This document shows, piece after piece, positions 42,001-50,163 of a stretch of 60,112 nucleotides of DNA. Location: positions 1 through 60,112 of the forward strand of contig CALEJB010000016.1 of the NCBI GenBank assembly GCA_937898675.1, in the 5' to 3' direction. The translations under genes were made by a program, and so were the position numbers. Each line of letters opens with the position of its first letter. Positions within the stretch are counted from its first letter, which is position 1. This stretch comes from an uncultured Prevotellaceae bacterium (lineage in GTDB: Bacteria; Bacteroidota; Bacteroidia; Bacteroidales; Muribaculaceae). The notes under the pieces are model-generated. The model was not told the origin of the DNA. It did no database searches and saw only the letters and a list, made by a program, of their open reading frames with translations.

Positions 42001-43491
42001 TTATTCAAACGAGTTCTGCTTCAAGAAGTTGACTTCCTCCTGAGTGAGGTAGCGCCAACGTCCGCGCGGCAGGTTCTTCTTGGTCAGTCCGGCGAAATAG
42101 ACGCGGTCAAGCTTCACGACGTGGTAGCCCAGCGATTCAAAAATGCGGCGCACGACACGGTTGCGGCCCGAGTGAATCTCGATGCCGGCCTGCTTGCGGT
42201 CGGTGGGCGAGACGTAGCTCACGGCATCGGCATGGATGGGACCGTCGTCAAGTTCCACGCCGTCGGCGATGCGCTGCATGTCCTCCTCGGCGATGGGCTT
42301 GTCGGTCCACACCTGGTAGATTTTCTTCTTGACATACTGGGGATGAGCCAACTTGGCGGCGAGGTCACCGTCGTTGGTGAGCAGCAGCACACCCGTGGTG
42401 TTGCGGTCGAGGCGGCCGACGGGATAGATGCGCTCCTCGCAAGCACCCTTCACGAGGTCAAGCACGGTCTTGCGGCCGTTGGGGTCATCGCTGGTGGTGA
42501 CGGTGTCCTTGGGCTTGTTGAGCAGGACGTAGCACTTCTTCTCGGTGGTGACCACTGCGCCGTTATACTCGACAGTGTCCTTGCCGGTGATTTTGGTGCC
42601 GAGTTCGGTAACGACTTCACCGTTCACCTTTACAAGGCCCTTCTGGATGAGTTCATCGGCCACGCGGCGCGAGCTGATGCCGGCGTTGGCCATGAACTTG
42701 TTCAGACGGATTTCCATATTGGGATCGACAACGGGCTCATCATAGATGATGCGCTGGGGCTTGGGCGTGAAACGCATCTGGGGCTTGGGACCCTGATGCT
42801 TGGGGCGCTGCTGATAGCCGCCCTGACGCTGCTGGCCATAACCGCCCTGGCGCTGCTGGCCGTAGCCGCCCTGGCGCTGCTGGCCATAGCCGCCCTGGCG
42901 CTGCTGGCCATAGCCGCCCTGGCGCTGCTGATAACCGCCCTGGCGCTGATAACCGCCCTGACGCTGATAACCGCCCTGACGCTGATAACCGCCCTGGCGG
43001 GGCTGGTAGCCCTGGCGCTGGTAACCGCCCTGGCGCTGATAACCGCCCTGACGCTGATAACCGCCCTGACGAGGCTGGTAACCCTGGCGGGGCTGGTAGC
43101 CGCCCTGCTGTTCCTCGGGGTTGGGGTTTGTGCCTTCGGCATTAGTGTTTTCTTGCTCGGCAGCATCCTGGGGCTGCTGGTAATGAGGCTGGTAACCTCC
43201 TTGGCGGGGCTGGTAGCCGCCCTGACGCTGATAACCGCCTTGACGGGGCTGGTAACCCTGGCGGGGCTGGTAGCCGCCCTGACGCTGATAACCGCCCTGA
43301 CGGGGCTGGTAACCCTGGCGGGGCTGGTAGCCGCCCTGCTGTTCCTCGGGGTTCATGCCCTCGGGAACCTGACGCTGTTCGCGGGGGGTATACTCCACTT
43401 TCTCATAACGGCTATTCTCCAAGCTTCCTCCTTCTCTTGCTGCGGACTCGCCGATGCGAGGCCTCTTCGGTTTCTTCAAGTTCTCGTCCAT
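42001..43491 (-). CDS. RluB-like 23S rRNA pseudouridine synthase with long Gln/Gly/Tyr-rich N-tail
   Basis: 496 aa, nearly twice the usual ~250. Residues ~45-230 are repeats built from GGYQRQ, GGYQPRQ and GYGQQRQ units. From ~255 an S4 RNA-binding domain (EIRLNKFMANAGISSRRVAD) is followed by the RsuA/RluB catalytic domain with the nucleophile in GRLDRNTTG. It isomerises a uridine in ribosomal RNA. Bacteroidetes members are known to carry disordered tails; this one is long and prion-like in composition, which could localise it or bind RNA. A long leader (~220 nt) precedes it. Confidence 0.92.
   Translation of the reverse strand: MDENLKKPKRPRIGESAAREGGSLENSRYEKVEYTPREQRQVPEGMNPEEQQGGYQPRQGYQPRQGGYQRQGGYQPRQGYQPRQGGYQRQGGYQPRQGGYQPHYQQPQDAAEQENTNAEGTNPNPEEQQGGYQPRQGYQPRQGGYQRQGGYQRQGGYQRQGYQPRQGGYQRQGGYQRQGGYQRQGGYQQRQGGYGQQRQGGYGQQRQGGYGQQRQGGYGQQRQGGYQQRPKHQGPKPQMRFTPKPQRIIYDEPVVDPNMEIRLNKFMANAGISSRRVADELIQKGLVKVNGEVVTELGTKITGKDTVEYNGAVVTTEKKCYVLLNKPKDTVTTSDDPNGRKTVLDLVKGACEERIYPVGRLDRNTTGVLLLTNDGDLAAKLAHPQYVKKKIYQVWTDKPIAEEDMQRIADGVELDDGPIHADAVSYVSPTDRKQAGIEIHSGRNRVVRRIFESLGYHVVKLDRVYFAGLTKKNLPRGRWRYLTQEEVNFLKQNSFE
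42801..43359 (-). repeat. Tandem coding repeats of the pseudouridine-synthase tail
   Basis: About 25 imperfect 21- to 24-bp units encoding GGYQRQ/GGYQPRQ/GYGQQRQ. On the plus strand they read as CCGCCCTGGCGCTG or CCGCCCTGACGCTG units. Only one stretch (about 43105-43200) breaks the pattern with an acidic insert. Expected to expand and contract by slippage. Confidence 0.85.
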
Positions 43492-43718
43492 CGTAGTTAC
43501 TTTTTAGGTTAGAGAGTTGATTGTTGAAAGTAAAATAACAAAAATTAAAATGGCCTCGCGGCCGGTAAAATTATAACATAACGTTTTGGCTTCTCTTCTT
43601 TTACAGTCGTCCGTCCCATCGACGGCATCATCACTTGTGGCAGCCTTTTAACACTTCACTCCAATAATGGCAGTGCTGAACGGTAAAGATTTGAATCCAT
43701 CTTCGTCTATCTGGTGGA

Positions 43719-43749
43719 CAAAATTACACCAAAGTTGCGACTTGAGCAA
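43719..43749 (-). promoter_or_regulatory. Promoter of the pseudouridine-synthase gene
   Basis: Minus-strand TAATTTTG (43719-43726), 20-bp spacer, TTG (43747-43749). It leaves a ~220-nt leader; the 373-bp gap 43492-43864 holds this and the mdh terminator. Confidence 0.65.
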
Positions 43750-43807
43750 AAGAATAATGATTATTTTTTGTTAAACCCGTAACGGCCAATGCCTGGGTAA
43801 TAAAAAG

Positions 43808-43839
43808 CAAGCCCGGGAGGCGATTGCATCCCAGGCTTG
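43808..43839 (-). terminator. Terminator hairpin of mdh
   Basis: CAAGCCCGGGA (43808-43818) pairs with TCCCAGGCTTG (43829-43839), one mismatch; leftward it is followed by T-rich sequence. Confidence 0.7.
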
Positions 43840-43864
43840 AAATGGTTGTGCTGGCCCCCTGTGA

Positions 43865-44854
43865 TTACAGGTTGGGGTTGATTTTGCTCCACTCGCTGAT
43901 GGGGGGCACGATGTTGAGCGTCACGAGCTCGTCGCGCATCTTGCACAGGTGCTCGTAGCTGGCATCGAGCTTGGCGTTCTCCTCGGCAGTGCCCTGGGGA
44001 ACCTTGTAGGTGGCGCCGTTCTGGTCGAGGACGGTGTCCATGGCCATCATGATGTGGTCGTACTTGTCGTTGCTCACATAGGCGCCCACGGGGAAGCGGA
44101 ACGACTCGCCGCCCATGACTGAGCGTATCATCTCAACCGAGAGGTAAGCGGGGCTCTGGAACGAGCTGCGGCCGCGCAGTTCGATGATCTTGGCGCCGCC
44201 CTTGGTCACGTCTTCCTTCATCTGCTCCCACTCCTCGGCGGGGAACTCGTCGGTGCCGATGATGTCGGTGAGGTTGCGTCCGGCAATCTTGACATGGCTG
44301 CCAAACACTGCCATCTGCTCGCCGTGGCCGCCGTAGGTGGCGCAGCCGGTGATTTCGCTCTGCATGACGTTGAACTTCTTGGCCAGTGCACTCTGCAGAC
44401 GGGTGGTGTCGAGTGCTGCCAGGGTGGTCACCTGGTTGGGCTTCAGGCCGCTGTACAGCAGGGTAACGAGGCCAGTGAGGTCAGCGGGGTTGAAGATGAT
44501 GATGACATGCTTTACATCGGGGCAATACTCCTTGATGTTCTTGCCCAGGCCCTCGGCGATCTCGCAGTTGCCCTTGAGCAGGTCCTCGCGCGTCATGCCC
44601 TGTTTGCGGGGCGCGCCGCCGCTCGAGATGATGTATTTGGCATTGGTGAAAGCCTCCTTGACGTCGGTGGTGGCCGTAATCTTCACGTCGCCAAAGCCGC
44701 TCTGGCGCATTTCCTCGGCCACGCCCTCGGGCGAGAAGATGTCATAGAGGCAGATTTCACTCGCCAGGCCCATAGTGAGGGCGGTCTGAACCATGTTGGA
44801 ACCAATCATGCCGGCAGCGCCGACGATGAGCAATTTGTCGTTTGTTAAAGCCAT
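43865..44854 (-). CDS. mdh: Malate dehydrogenase (NAD-dependent, LDH/MDH superfamily)
   Basis: 329 aa. NAD-binding GAAGMIGSN at the N-terminus, the SSGGAPRKQGMTREDLL substrate loop with an Arg, IIFNPADLTG, and the catalytic histidine in CATYGGHGEQM. It interconverts malate and oxaloacetate; in Bacteroidales this sits on the reductive route to succinate and propionate. Monocistronic with promoter and terminator. Confidence 0.92.
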   Translation of the reverse strand: MALTNDKLLIVGAAGMIGSNMVQTALTMGLASEICLYDIFSPEGVAEEMRQSGFGDVKITATTDVKEAFTNAKYIISSGGAPRKQGMTREDLLKGNCEIAEGLGKNIKEYCPDVKHVIIIFNPADLTGLVTLLYSGLKPNQVTTLAALDTTRLQSALAKKFNVMQSEITGCATYGGHGEQMAVFGSHVKIAGRNLTDIIGTDEFPAEEWEQMKEDVTKGGAKIIELRGRSSFQSPAYLSVEMIRSVMGGESFRFPVGAYVSNDKYDHIMMAMDTVLDQNGATYKVPQGTAEENAKLDASYEHLCKMRDELVTLNIVPPISEWSKINPNL

Positions 44855-44915
44855 GATGTTCTGTTTTATGTATTATGAGTTAATGCAAAAAAATATTGTT
44901 GATTCTTATCAGTTG

Positions 44916-44923
44916 CAAAGGTA
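44916..44923 (-). promoter_or_regulatory. -7 box of mdh
   Basis: Minus-strand TACCTTTG, ~62 bp upstream of the mdh ATG. Confidence 0.6.
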
Positions 44924-45027
44924 CTCAATAAAACAAACAAAATGCCACTAACAATGATTAAATATTGTGAAATCAGCACCCACCGATGGCAAAATGATGC
45001 TTAGGCAGGCTGTGACTTCGTGAAAAT

Positions 45028-45058
45028 TTGCCTTGTTGGGGGAAAAAGCGTACCTTTG
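45028..45058 (+). promoter_or_regulatory. Promoter of recR
   Basis: TTG (45028-45030), 20-bp spacer, TACCTTTG (45051-45058), which ends 5 bp before the recR ATG, so the mRNA would be leaderless. Confidence 0.7.
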
Positions 45059-45063
45059 CCCTC

Positions 45064-45693
45064 ATGGAACAAGAATTTGCATCACGACTGCTCGAGACGG
45101 CGGTCAGCGAGTTTGCCAAGTTGCCGGGCATCGGCCGCAAGACTGCGCTGCGCCTGGTGCTCCACCTGCTCAAGCAAGACGAGCAGGAGGCGGTGAACTT
45201 TGGCGAGGCCATCATCAGGCTGCGCCGCGAGATTGGCTACTGCACCGTGTGCCACAACATCAGCGAGACCGAGGTGTGCCCCATCTGCGGCAACCCCTCG
45301 CGTGACGCCTCGACGGTGTGCGTGGTCGAGAACGTCAAGGACGTGATGAGCATCGAGAACACGGGCCAGCACCACGGCCTGTACCACGTGCTGGGCGGCC
45401 TCATCTCGCCCATGGACGGCGTGGGCCCCGGCGACATCGAGATTGACAGCCTCGAGGAGCGCGTCAAGGCGGGCGGCATCAATGAGATTATCCTGGCGCT
45501 GAGCGCGACCATGGAGGGCGACACGACCAATTTCTACATCTTTCGCCGCCTGGCCCCCTACCCCGACGTCAAAATCACCATCCTGGCGCGCGGCGTGAGC
45601 GTGGGCAACGAGATTGAATACACCGACGAACTGACCTTGGGCCGCTCCATCATGAACCGCACCCTGTTCAGCGACACCTTCCATAAGGAATAA
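45064..45693 (+). CDS. recR: Recombination mediator protein RecR
   Basis: 209 aa from MEQEFASRLL (45064); the upstream in-frame Met lies inside the promoter. N-terminal HhH (LPGIGRKTALRL), a four-Cys zinc finger (C60, C63, C72, C75), a Toprim domain (VCVVENVKDVMSIE) and the C-terminal Walker-like region are all seen. With RecO it loads RecA on gapped DNA. Single gene, leaderless by prediction, followed by the Phd antitoxin promoter. Confidence 0.95.
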   Translation: MEQEFASRLLETAVSEFAKLPGIGRKTALRLVLHLLKQDEQEAVNFGEAIIRLRREIGYCTVCHNISETEVCPICGNPSRDASTVCVVENVKDVMSIENTGQHHGLYHVLGGLISPMDGVGPGDIEIDSLEERVKAGGINEIILALSATMEGDTTNFYIFRRLAPYPDVKITILARGVSVGNEIEYTDELTLGRSIMNRTLFSDTFHKE

Positions 45694-45728
45694 ACCCACC
45701 CCGCCATCATTTATTTTGCCAAAAATGT

Positions 45729-45795
45729 TTGGGCAATCCACAAACTTGTACCACCTTTGTACAACCAAATTACAAATCTTGTACAAAATTTGTCC
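45729..45795 (+). promoter_or_regulatory. Promoter-operator of the Phd-type antitoxin gene
   Basis: TTG (45729-45731), 20-bp spacer, CACCTTTG (45752-45759), overlapped by three TTGTAC/GTACAA half-sites forming at least one dyad TTGTAC-N7-GTACAA. Phd/YefM antitoxins repress their own promoters at such dyads; that this one does is inference. Confidence 0.5.
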
Positions 45796-45801
45796 AGAAC
45801 A

Positions 45802-46065
45802 ATGGATACTATTGAATTAACCACTACGGAATTCCGTCAGAACCAGAAGAAGTTTCTTGACATGGCATCACAGGGCGTTTCGATTCTCATCTGCCGTGGC
45901 AAGGAGTTGTTTATGCTCAATCGCGTACCCGTTGAGAGCAGGCTGGATGACGACACCCTGCAGCGCATAGAGCAGGCCCGCGAAGAATTCAAAAACGGCG
46001 AAACGACCACCATCAATGACCCCGACGAGTTAAAACAGTTTTTGGACAAAACCTGCCATGGCTGA
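45802..46065 (+). CDS. Phd/YefM-family antitoxin, no cognate toxin gene
   Basis: 87 aa from MDTIELTTTEFRQNQ (45802). Residues 1-50 have the Phd/YefM beta-alpha fold (TEFRQNQKKFLDMASQGVS, ILICRGKELFMLNRVP), and the rest is an acidic tail that would wrap a toxin. Normally a RelE/YoeB or Doc toxin follows; here the next frame is a 46-codon basic ORF overlapping by 8 bp. It may be an orphan autoregulator. Confidence 0.85.
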   Translation: MDTIELTTTEFRQNQKKFLDMASQGVSILICRGKELFMLNRVPVESRLDDDTLQRIEQAREEFKNGETTTINDPDELKQFLDKTCHG

Positions 46066-46198
46066 CAACGATTTTGCATACCGCCAGGAGGACGCCGAGA
46101 AGCGCCGTCGCCGCCGCGAGGCCGAGCACCAGCGCCGCCTGCGCCACGCCCGCGAGGAGTACATCAAACGCAAGCAGGCCGAACAGGGCAAGGAATAG
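46058..46198 (+). CDS. Small Arg/Glu-rich protein overlapping the antitoxin gene
   Basis: 46 aa (MADNDFAYRQEDAEK start), almost entirely Arg, Lys, Glu and Ala in a helix-forming pattern with ~13 basic residues in the middle. The ATG overlaps the antitoxin stop by 8 bp, typical of coupled toxin-antitoxin genes, and a terminator follows 20 bp after its stop. It resembles no known toxin; it could be a small nucleic-acid-binding protein, a toxin remnant or a new partner. Confidence 0.55.
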   Translation: MADNDFAYRQEDAEKRRRRREAEHQRRLRHAREEYIKRKQAEQGKE

Positions 46199-46218
46199 CA
46201 TCATTGACCATCAATAAA

Positions 46219-46259
46219 ACAAGCAAGGCCGGGCGCTGTGAGCACTCGGCCTTGCTTGT
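46219..46259. terminator. Terminator shared by the antitoxin unit and convergent miaA
   Basis: ACAAGCAAGGCCG (46219-46231) pairs with 46247-46259 exactly. It sits between convergent genes. Confidence 0.75.
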
Positions 46260-46274
46260 GATATCAGCCCATGA

Positions 46275-47216
46275 TTAAGAATGCCTGCCTTCCAGCATCG
46301 CGTCGGCGAGGCTGAACACGCGGGCAGTGAATTCCTCCTCGGGCAGGTCGCCGGGCAGCCAGTGGATGGGGACACCGCGGCGTTCCATGCCACGGAACCA
46401 TGTCATCTGGCGCTTGGCGAACTGGTGGATGGCGATTTCGAGTTGGCGGTACATCTCGTCGGCGGTCAGCCGCCCGAGCACATGCCAGGTCACATATTTG
46501 TATTCCAGACCATAGTATATCAGGTCCTCGGGGTCGATGCCGCTGTCGAGCAGGCGGCGCACCTCGTCCACCATGCCCTCGTCGATGCGGGCCCTCAGGC
46601 GGCGGCTGATGCGCTCGCGCCGCGTGTCGCGGTCCACCTCCACGCCGATGACCAGCGCATTGTCCATGGGGTGAGGCTCGGTGAGCGACTTCAGGTCGGG
46701 ATGCTGCTCATAGTAGCGGCAAATCTCGATGGCGCGGATGGCACGCTGGGGCGTGTCGATGTCGCTGTTGTTGCGCAAGGTCTTCATGGTCTTGAGCAAG
46801 GCGGTGAGTTCGTCGAGCGACTTGTCCGCCAGTTCGGCGCGCAACGCCTCGTCACGGGGCACTGGCGGCAGTTTGATGCCCTTGACCACCGTCTCGACAT
46901 ACATCCCCGTGCCGCCGCACAGGATGACCGGCTTGCCGCGGCCGCTGATGTCGGCGCTCACGCGCTCGCAGTCGTCAAGAAATTCATACAGGCTGTAACG
47001 GTAGCCGGCAGGCCGGATGTCGATGAGGTGATAAGGCACCGAGCCGTACTCGGCCAGGTCCTTGCCCGTGCCGATGTCCATGCCGCGGTAAATCTGGCGC
47101 GAGTCGGCGCTGATGATTTCGCCGCCGATGGCGCGCGCCAGATGCACCGCCCGCGCCGTCTTGCCGGTAGCCGTCGGCCCCGTGACCACAAAATATATGC
47201 CGCTATAGTCTTTCAT
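46275..47216 (-). CDS. miaA: tRNA dimethylallyltransferase MiaA
   Basis: 313 aa, full length. P-loop GPTATGKT (13-20), ISADSRQIYRGMDIGTGK substrate segment, RRLRARIDEGMVDEVRRLL, and the C-terminal QFAKRQMTWFRG motif. It adds the isopentenyl group to A37 of tRNAs reading U-starting codons; the tRNA-Tyr, Phe and Cys genes in this window are of that class. Confidence 0.95.
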   Translation of the reverse strand: MKDYSGIYFVVTGPTATGKTARAVHLARAIGGEIISADSRQIYRGMDIGTGKDLAEYGSVPYHLIDIRPAGYRYSLYEFLDDCERVSADISGRGKPVILCGGTGMYVETVVKGIKLPPVPRDEALRAELADKSLDELTALLKTMKTLRNNSDIDTPQRAIRAIEICRYYEQHPDLKSLTEPHPMDNALVIGVEVDRDTRRERISRRLRARIDEGMVDEVRRLLDSGIDPEDLIYYGLEYKYVTWHVLGRLTADEMYRQLEIAIHQFAKRQMTWFRGMERRGVPIHWLPGDLPEEEFTARVFSLADAMLEGRHS

Positions 47217-47264
47217 TGTCCTGAGTTTGTCTTTTCGCTATAGCCCTGCGGGGTGTCTCAACAG

Positions 47265-47285
47265 CCCTGCGGGGCGCCCGCAGGG
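47265..47285. terminator. Hairpin upstream of miaA, end of the DPP4 gene
   Basis: CCCTGCGGG (47265-47273) pairs with CCCGCAGGG (47277-47285). A half copy (CCCTGCGGGG) precedes it at 47244-47253. It lies between the DPP4 stop and miaA, both leftward. Confidence 0.5.
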
Positions 47286-47304
47286 TAAAAAATTTCAGCA
47301 GTGT

Positions 47305-49470
47305 TTATTTGAGGTACTGGTCATAGAACTCGAGGGCGCGCTTGTACACCACATAGCGGGCCGAGCAGTCGCGGATGCTGTGGTTCATGTTGGGGAACAC
47401 CATCATGTCGCAGGTGCGGTTCATGTCCACCAGTTTGGACACATACTGCATGGAGTTGACGATGTGCACATTGTCGTCGGCGCTGCCGAACATGATGAGC
47501 ACGCGGCCCTTAAGGTCCTCGGCACGGTTGAGGGGGAAGTTGCTGTAGCCCTCGGGGTTCTCGTCGGGCGTGCGCATGTAGCGCTCGGTGTAGATGCTGT
47601 CATAGAAGCGCCATGTGGTGACGGGGGCGATGCTCACGCCGCAGGCATAGTTGCTGCCGGGCTCGCTCATCGCCATCAGCGACTGGAAGCCGCCGTAGCT
47701 CCATCCCATGATGCCGATGCGGTCGGCGTCCACCCACGGCTGGCTGGCCATGTACTGGGCGGCGGCAACGGCGTCCTCGGTCTCGAGTTTGCCCAGGTTG
47801 AGGTAGATGAGCGACTCAAACTCCTTGCCCCTGAAGCCCGTGCCGCGGCTGTCCACCTCGCACACGATGTAGCCCTGAGTGGCATAGTACTGCTCAAATC
47901 CCATGCGCCACTTGTTGAGCACCTCCTGCGAGCCGGGGCCGTTGTAATGCTCCATGACAACGGGATACTTCTTGCCCGGGTCAAAGTCCACCGGCTTGAT
48001 CATGTAGCCGTTGAGGGCGTAGCCGTGGCTCTCCATCGTGAAGAACTCGCGCTTGGGTACATCCACGGCGGTGTAGCGGCTGGCATACTCCTCGTTGAGC
48101 TGCAGGTCGCGCACGCGCTTGCCGCGGCTGTCATAGATGCGGTACTGGTCGGGGGTGGCGGCATCGCTGTAACGGCCCACATAGTAGGTGAAATCGCCAT
48201 TAAACGATGCCGACGCCGTGCCCTGGCCGTCAACTGTCGAAGGGGCGAGGCGCGTCACCTTGCCCTTGGCATCGACGCACTCGACGACGCGGTTGAGCGG
48301 ACCGCACGATGCCTGGTAGAAAAAGCGCTTGGTCTTGGCGTCATAGCCGTAGAACTGCGAGATGATGCGGTTGTTGTCGCCGGTGAGCTGGCGCATGAGG
48401 TTGCCGTCGTTGTCATACTGGTAGAGCTGCATGTAGCCCGAGCGCTCGCTGGGGATGACAAAGAAGTCCTTCTCGTACTGCACCAGCTGGGCCTGCTCGC
48501 TGTCCACCCATGTGTCGGACTGCTCGCGATAGACCTGCCTTGCAGCGCCCGTCACGGGGTTGACGGCATAGATGCGCAGGTCGTTCTGGTGGCGGTTGAG
48601 GCGCTGCACCATCAGGCGCTGGGGGTCGGGCGAGAAAGCGATGTGGCTCACATAGTCATCCTCGTCGAGGGGCACATCAAGTTGCCTGAGCGTGCCGTCC
48701 ACCACATCATAGCAGTGGACGCTCACCACCGAGTTTTTCTCGCCGGCAACGGGGTACTTGAAGTCGTAGCGGCCGGGATAGAGCGCATACTCGTCGCGAG
48801 GGTTGCACGTGCCCTGGTAGATGACCATCGTGGCCATCCTCACCTGGCTCTCGTCCCAGCGGATGAACGCCAGCGAGCGGCTGTCGCTCGACCACTTGAG
48901 GCTGTTGAGCATGCCCAGTTCCTCCTGGTACACCCAGTCGGGCACGCCATAGATCACCTTGTTCTTCTCGCCGTCGCGCGTCACCTGCACGGTGGTGCCG
49001 TCGATGAGGTTGCGCACAAACACGTTGTTGCCCTTGACATAGGCCACACGTTTGCCGTCGGGCGACAGGGTGGCGATTTCCTCGCCGCCGCCCTCGCTCA
49101 GCGACTTCATGGTCTTGTTCTTGAGGTCATACACATAGTAGTCGGCGCTGAAACTGTAGCGGTAGATGGGCTCGGAGTTGTTCCACAGCAGCACATAGGC
49201 GCCGTCGTCGGTGACCTGAAAGTCGTCCCATCCCGTCACCGCCTCGCCGCTGGTGTCGAGCAGCACAGTCTCGGTGCCCTTGGCATAACTGATGCACTTG
49301 ATGGAGTTGCCGCCGTCGCTCAGCCGGTAAAAGTAGCGGCCGTCGCTCTTGGAGGGCTGCATGGCGCCGATGCCGTAGGGCGAGGGGTGCAAGACACAGT
49401 CCTCAAGCGTCAGCGCATTAGCGCCGATAGCCAGCGCCAGCGCCGATAAGGTCAAAATAATCTTTTTCAT
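47305..49470 (-). CDS. Dipeptidyl peptidase IV-type S9 serine peptidase
   Basis: 721 aa. Signal peptide (~19 residues), an N-terminal beta-propeller (~40-450; repeated SDGRYFYR, WSSDSRSLAFIR), then an alpha/beta-hydrolase domain with the nucleophile in GWSYGGF, the Asp in GSADDNVH and the His in NMNHSI. It releases X-Pro dipeptides from extracellular peptides and is a periplasmic or surface enzyme in related organisms. It starts 9 bp after bcp, suggesting an operon. Confidence 0.94.
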   Translation of the reverse strand: MKKIILTLSALALAIGANALTLEDCVLHPSPYGIGAMQPSKSDGRYFYRLSDGGNSIKCISYAKGTETVLLDTSGEAVTGWDDFQVTDDGAYVLLWNNSEPIYRYSFSADYYVYDLKNKTMKSLSEGGGEEIATLSPDGKRVAYVKGNNVFVRNLIDGTTVQVTRDGEKNKVIYGVPDWVYQEELGMLNSLKWSSDSRSLAFIRWDESQVRMATMVIYQGTCNPRDEYALYPGRYDFKYPVAGEKNSVVSVHCYDVVDGTLRQLDVPLDEDDYVSHIAFSPDPQRLMVQRLNRHQNDLRIYAVNPVTGAARQVYREQSDTWVDSEQAQLVQYEKDFFVIPSERSGYMQLYQYDNDGNLMRQLTGDNNRIISQFYGYDAKTKRFFYQASCGPLNRVVECVDAKGKVTRLAPSTVDGQGTASASFNGDFTYYVGRYSDAATPDQYRIYDSRGKRVRDLQLNEEYASRYTAVDVPKREFFTMESHGYALNGYMIKPVDFDPGKKYPVVMEHYNGPGSQEVLNKWRMGFEQYYATQGYIVCEVDSRGTGFRGKEFESLIYLNLGKLETEDAVAAAQYMASQPWVDADRIGIMGWSYGGFQSLMAMSEPGSNYACGVSIAPVTTWRFYDSIYTERYMRTPDENPEGYSNFPLNRAEDLKGRVLIMFGSADDNVHIVNSMQYVSKLVDMNRTCDMMVFPNMNHSIRDCSARYVVYKRALEFYDQYLK

Positions 49471-49479
49471 ATCAGTGAT

Positions 49480-49932
49480 TTATAAGTTAAGTTCAAGTAT
49501 CTGGTTAGCGCTGTCCTTGGTATTCACCTTGTCGATGATGTGCACCACGGTGCCCTGCTCGTCAACGATGAAGGTGGTGCGCACGGTGCCCATGTAGGTG
49601 CGGCCCGCCATCTTCTTCTCGCGCCACACGCCGAAGGCCTGGTTCAGCGCCGTGTCGGTGTCGGCAATGAGCGGGAACGGCAGCGTGTGCTTGGCGATGA
49701 ACTTCTGGTGCGACGCGGCGCTGTCCTTGCTCACGCCCAGCAGCGCATAGCCCGCCCGCTTGAGGGCGCCATAGCCCGTGGACAGGCTGCAAGCCTCGGC
49801 CGTGCAGCCCGGCGTGTTGTCCTTGGGGTAGAAATAGATGATGAGTTTCTTGCCAGCAAAGTCGCTCGCCTTGACGGTGTTGCCGTCCTGGTCCACACCC
49901 AGCACTTCGGGTATCTTGTCTCCAATTTTCAT
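49480..49932 (-). CDS. bcp: Thioredoxin-dependent thiol peroxidase (Bcp/PrxQ)
   Basis: 150 aa. The PrxQ motif NTPGCTAEACSL carries the peroxidatic Cys43 and resolving Cys48; the end of the fold (VRTTFIVDEQGTVVHI) is typical. It reduces peroxides using thioredoxin. First gene of the bcp-DPP4 unit; promoter TAACTTTG (49971-49978). Confidence 0.94.
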   Translation of the reverse strand: MKIGDKIPEVLGVDQDGNTVKASDFAGKKLIIYFYPKDNTPGCTAEACSLSTGYGALKRAGYALLGVSKDSAASHQKFIAKHTLPFPLIADTDTALNQAFGVWREKKMAGRTYMGTVRTTFIVDEQGTVVHIIDKVNTKDSANQILELNL

Positions 49933-49970
49933 AATGCAATTTTTATGATTAGGTCAATGTTAAGAATTGA

Positions 49971-49978
49971 CAAAGTTA
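49971..49978 (-). promoter_or_regulatory. -7 box of bcp
   Basis: Minus-strand TAACTTTG, 38 bp upstream of the bcp ATG. Confidence 0.55.
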
Positions 49979-50105
49979 CTGCTTTTTTGCGACAATGCCG
50001 CAAAAGCGGCGGACTTCTATCACAACAAGCATCATTCTTTGCCCCTGGGAGCGGCCGTCCTGTTCGTTAAATTTTGCGAAATTATCCCAGATTTGGCTCT
50101 GGGGG

Positions 50106-50136
50106 TTGCGTACCTTATAAAAAATGAGTAATTTTG
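50106..50136 (+). promoter_or_regulatory. Promoter of the bamD-rpoZ operon
   Basis: TTG (50106-50108), 20-bp spacer, TAATTTTG (50129-50136), 27 bp before the bamD start. Confidence 0.65.
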
Positions 50137-50163
50137 CCCGCTCATAGCGTAAAATCTGAACCG

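Noticed and set aside
42801..43359. Regular short repeats resembling a CRISPR array
   Set aside because: They are in frame within a gene, lack unique spacers and encode a continuous low-complexity tail.
42121..43512. Long plus-strand frame rich in Leu and Ala that looks like a membrane protein
   Set aside because: It is the mirror image of the GGYQ repeats of the pseudouridine synthase; the hydrophobic pattern comes from the antisense of Gln and Arg codons.
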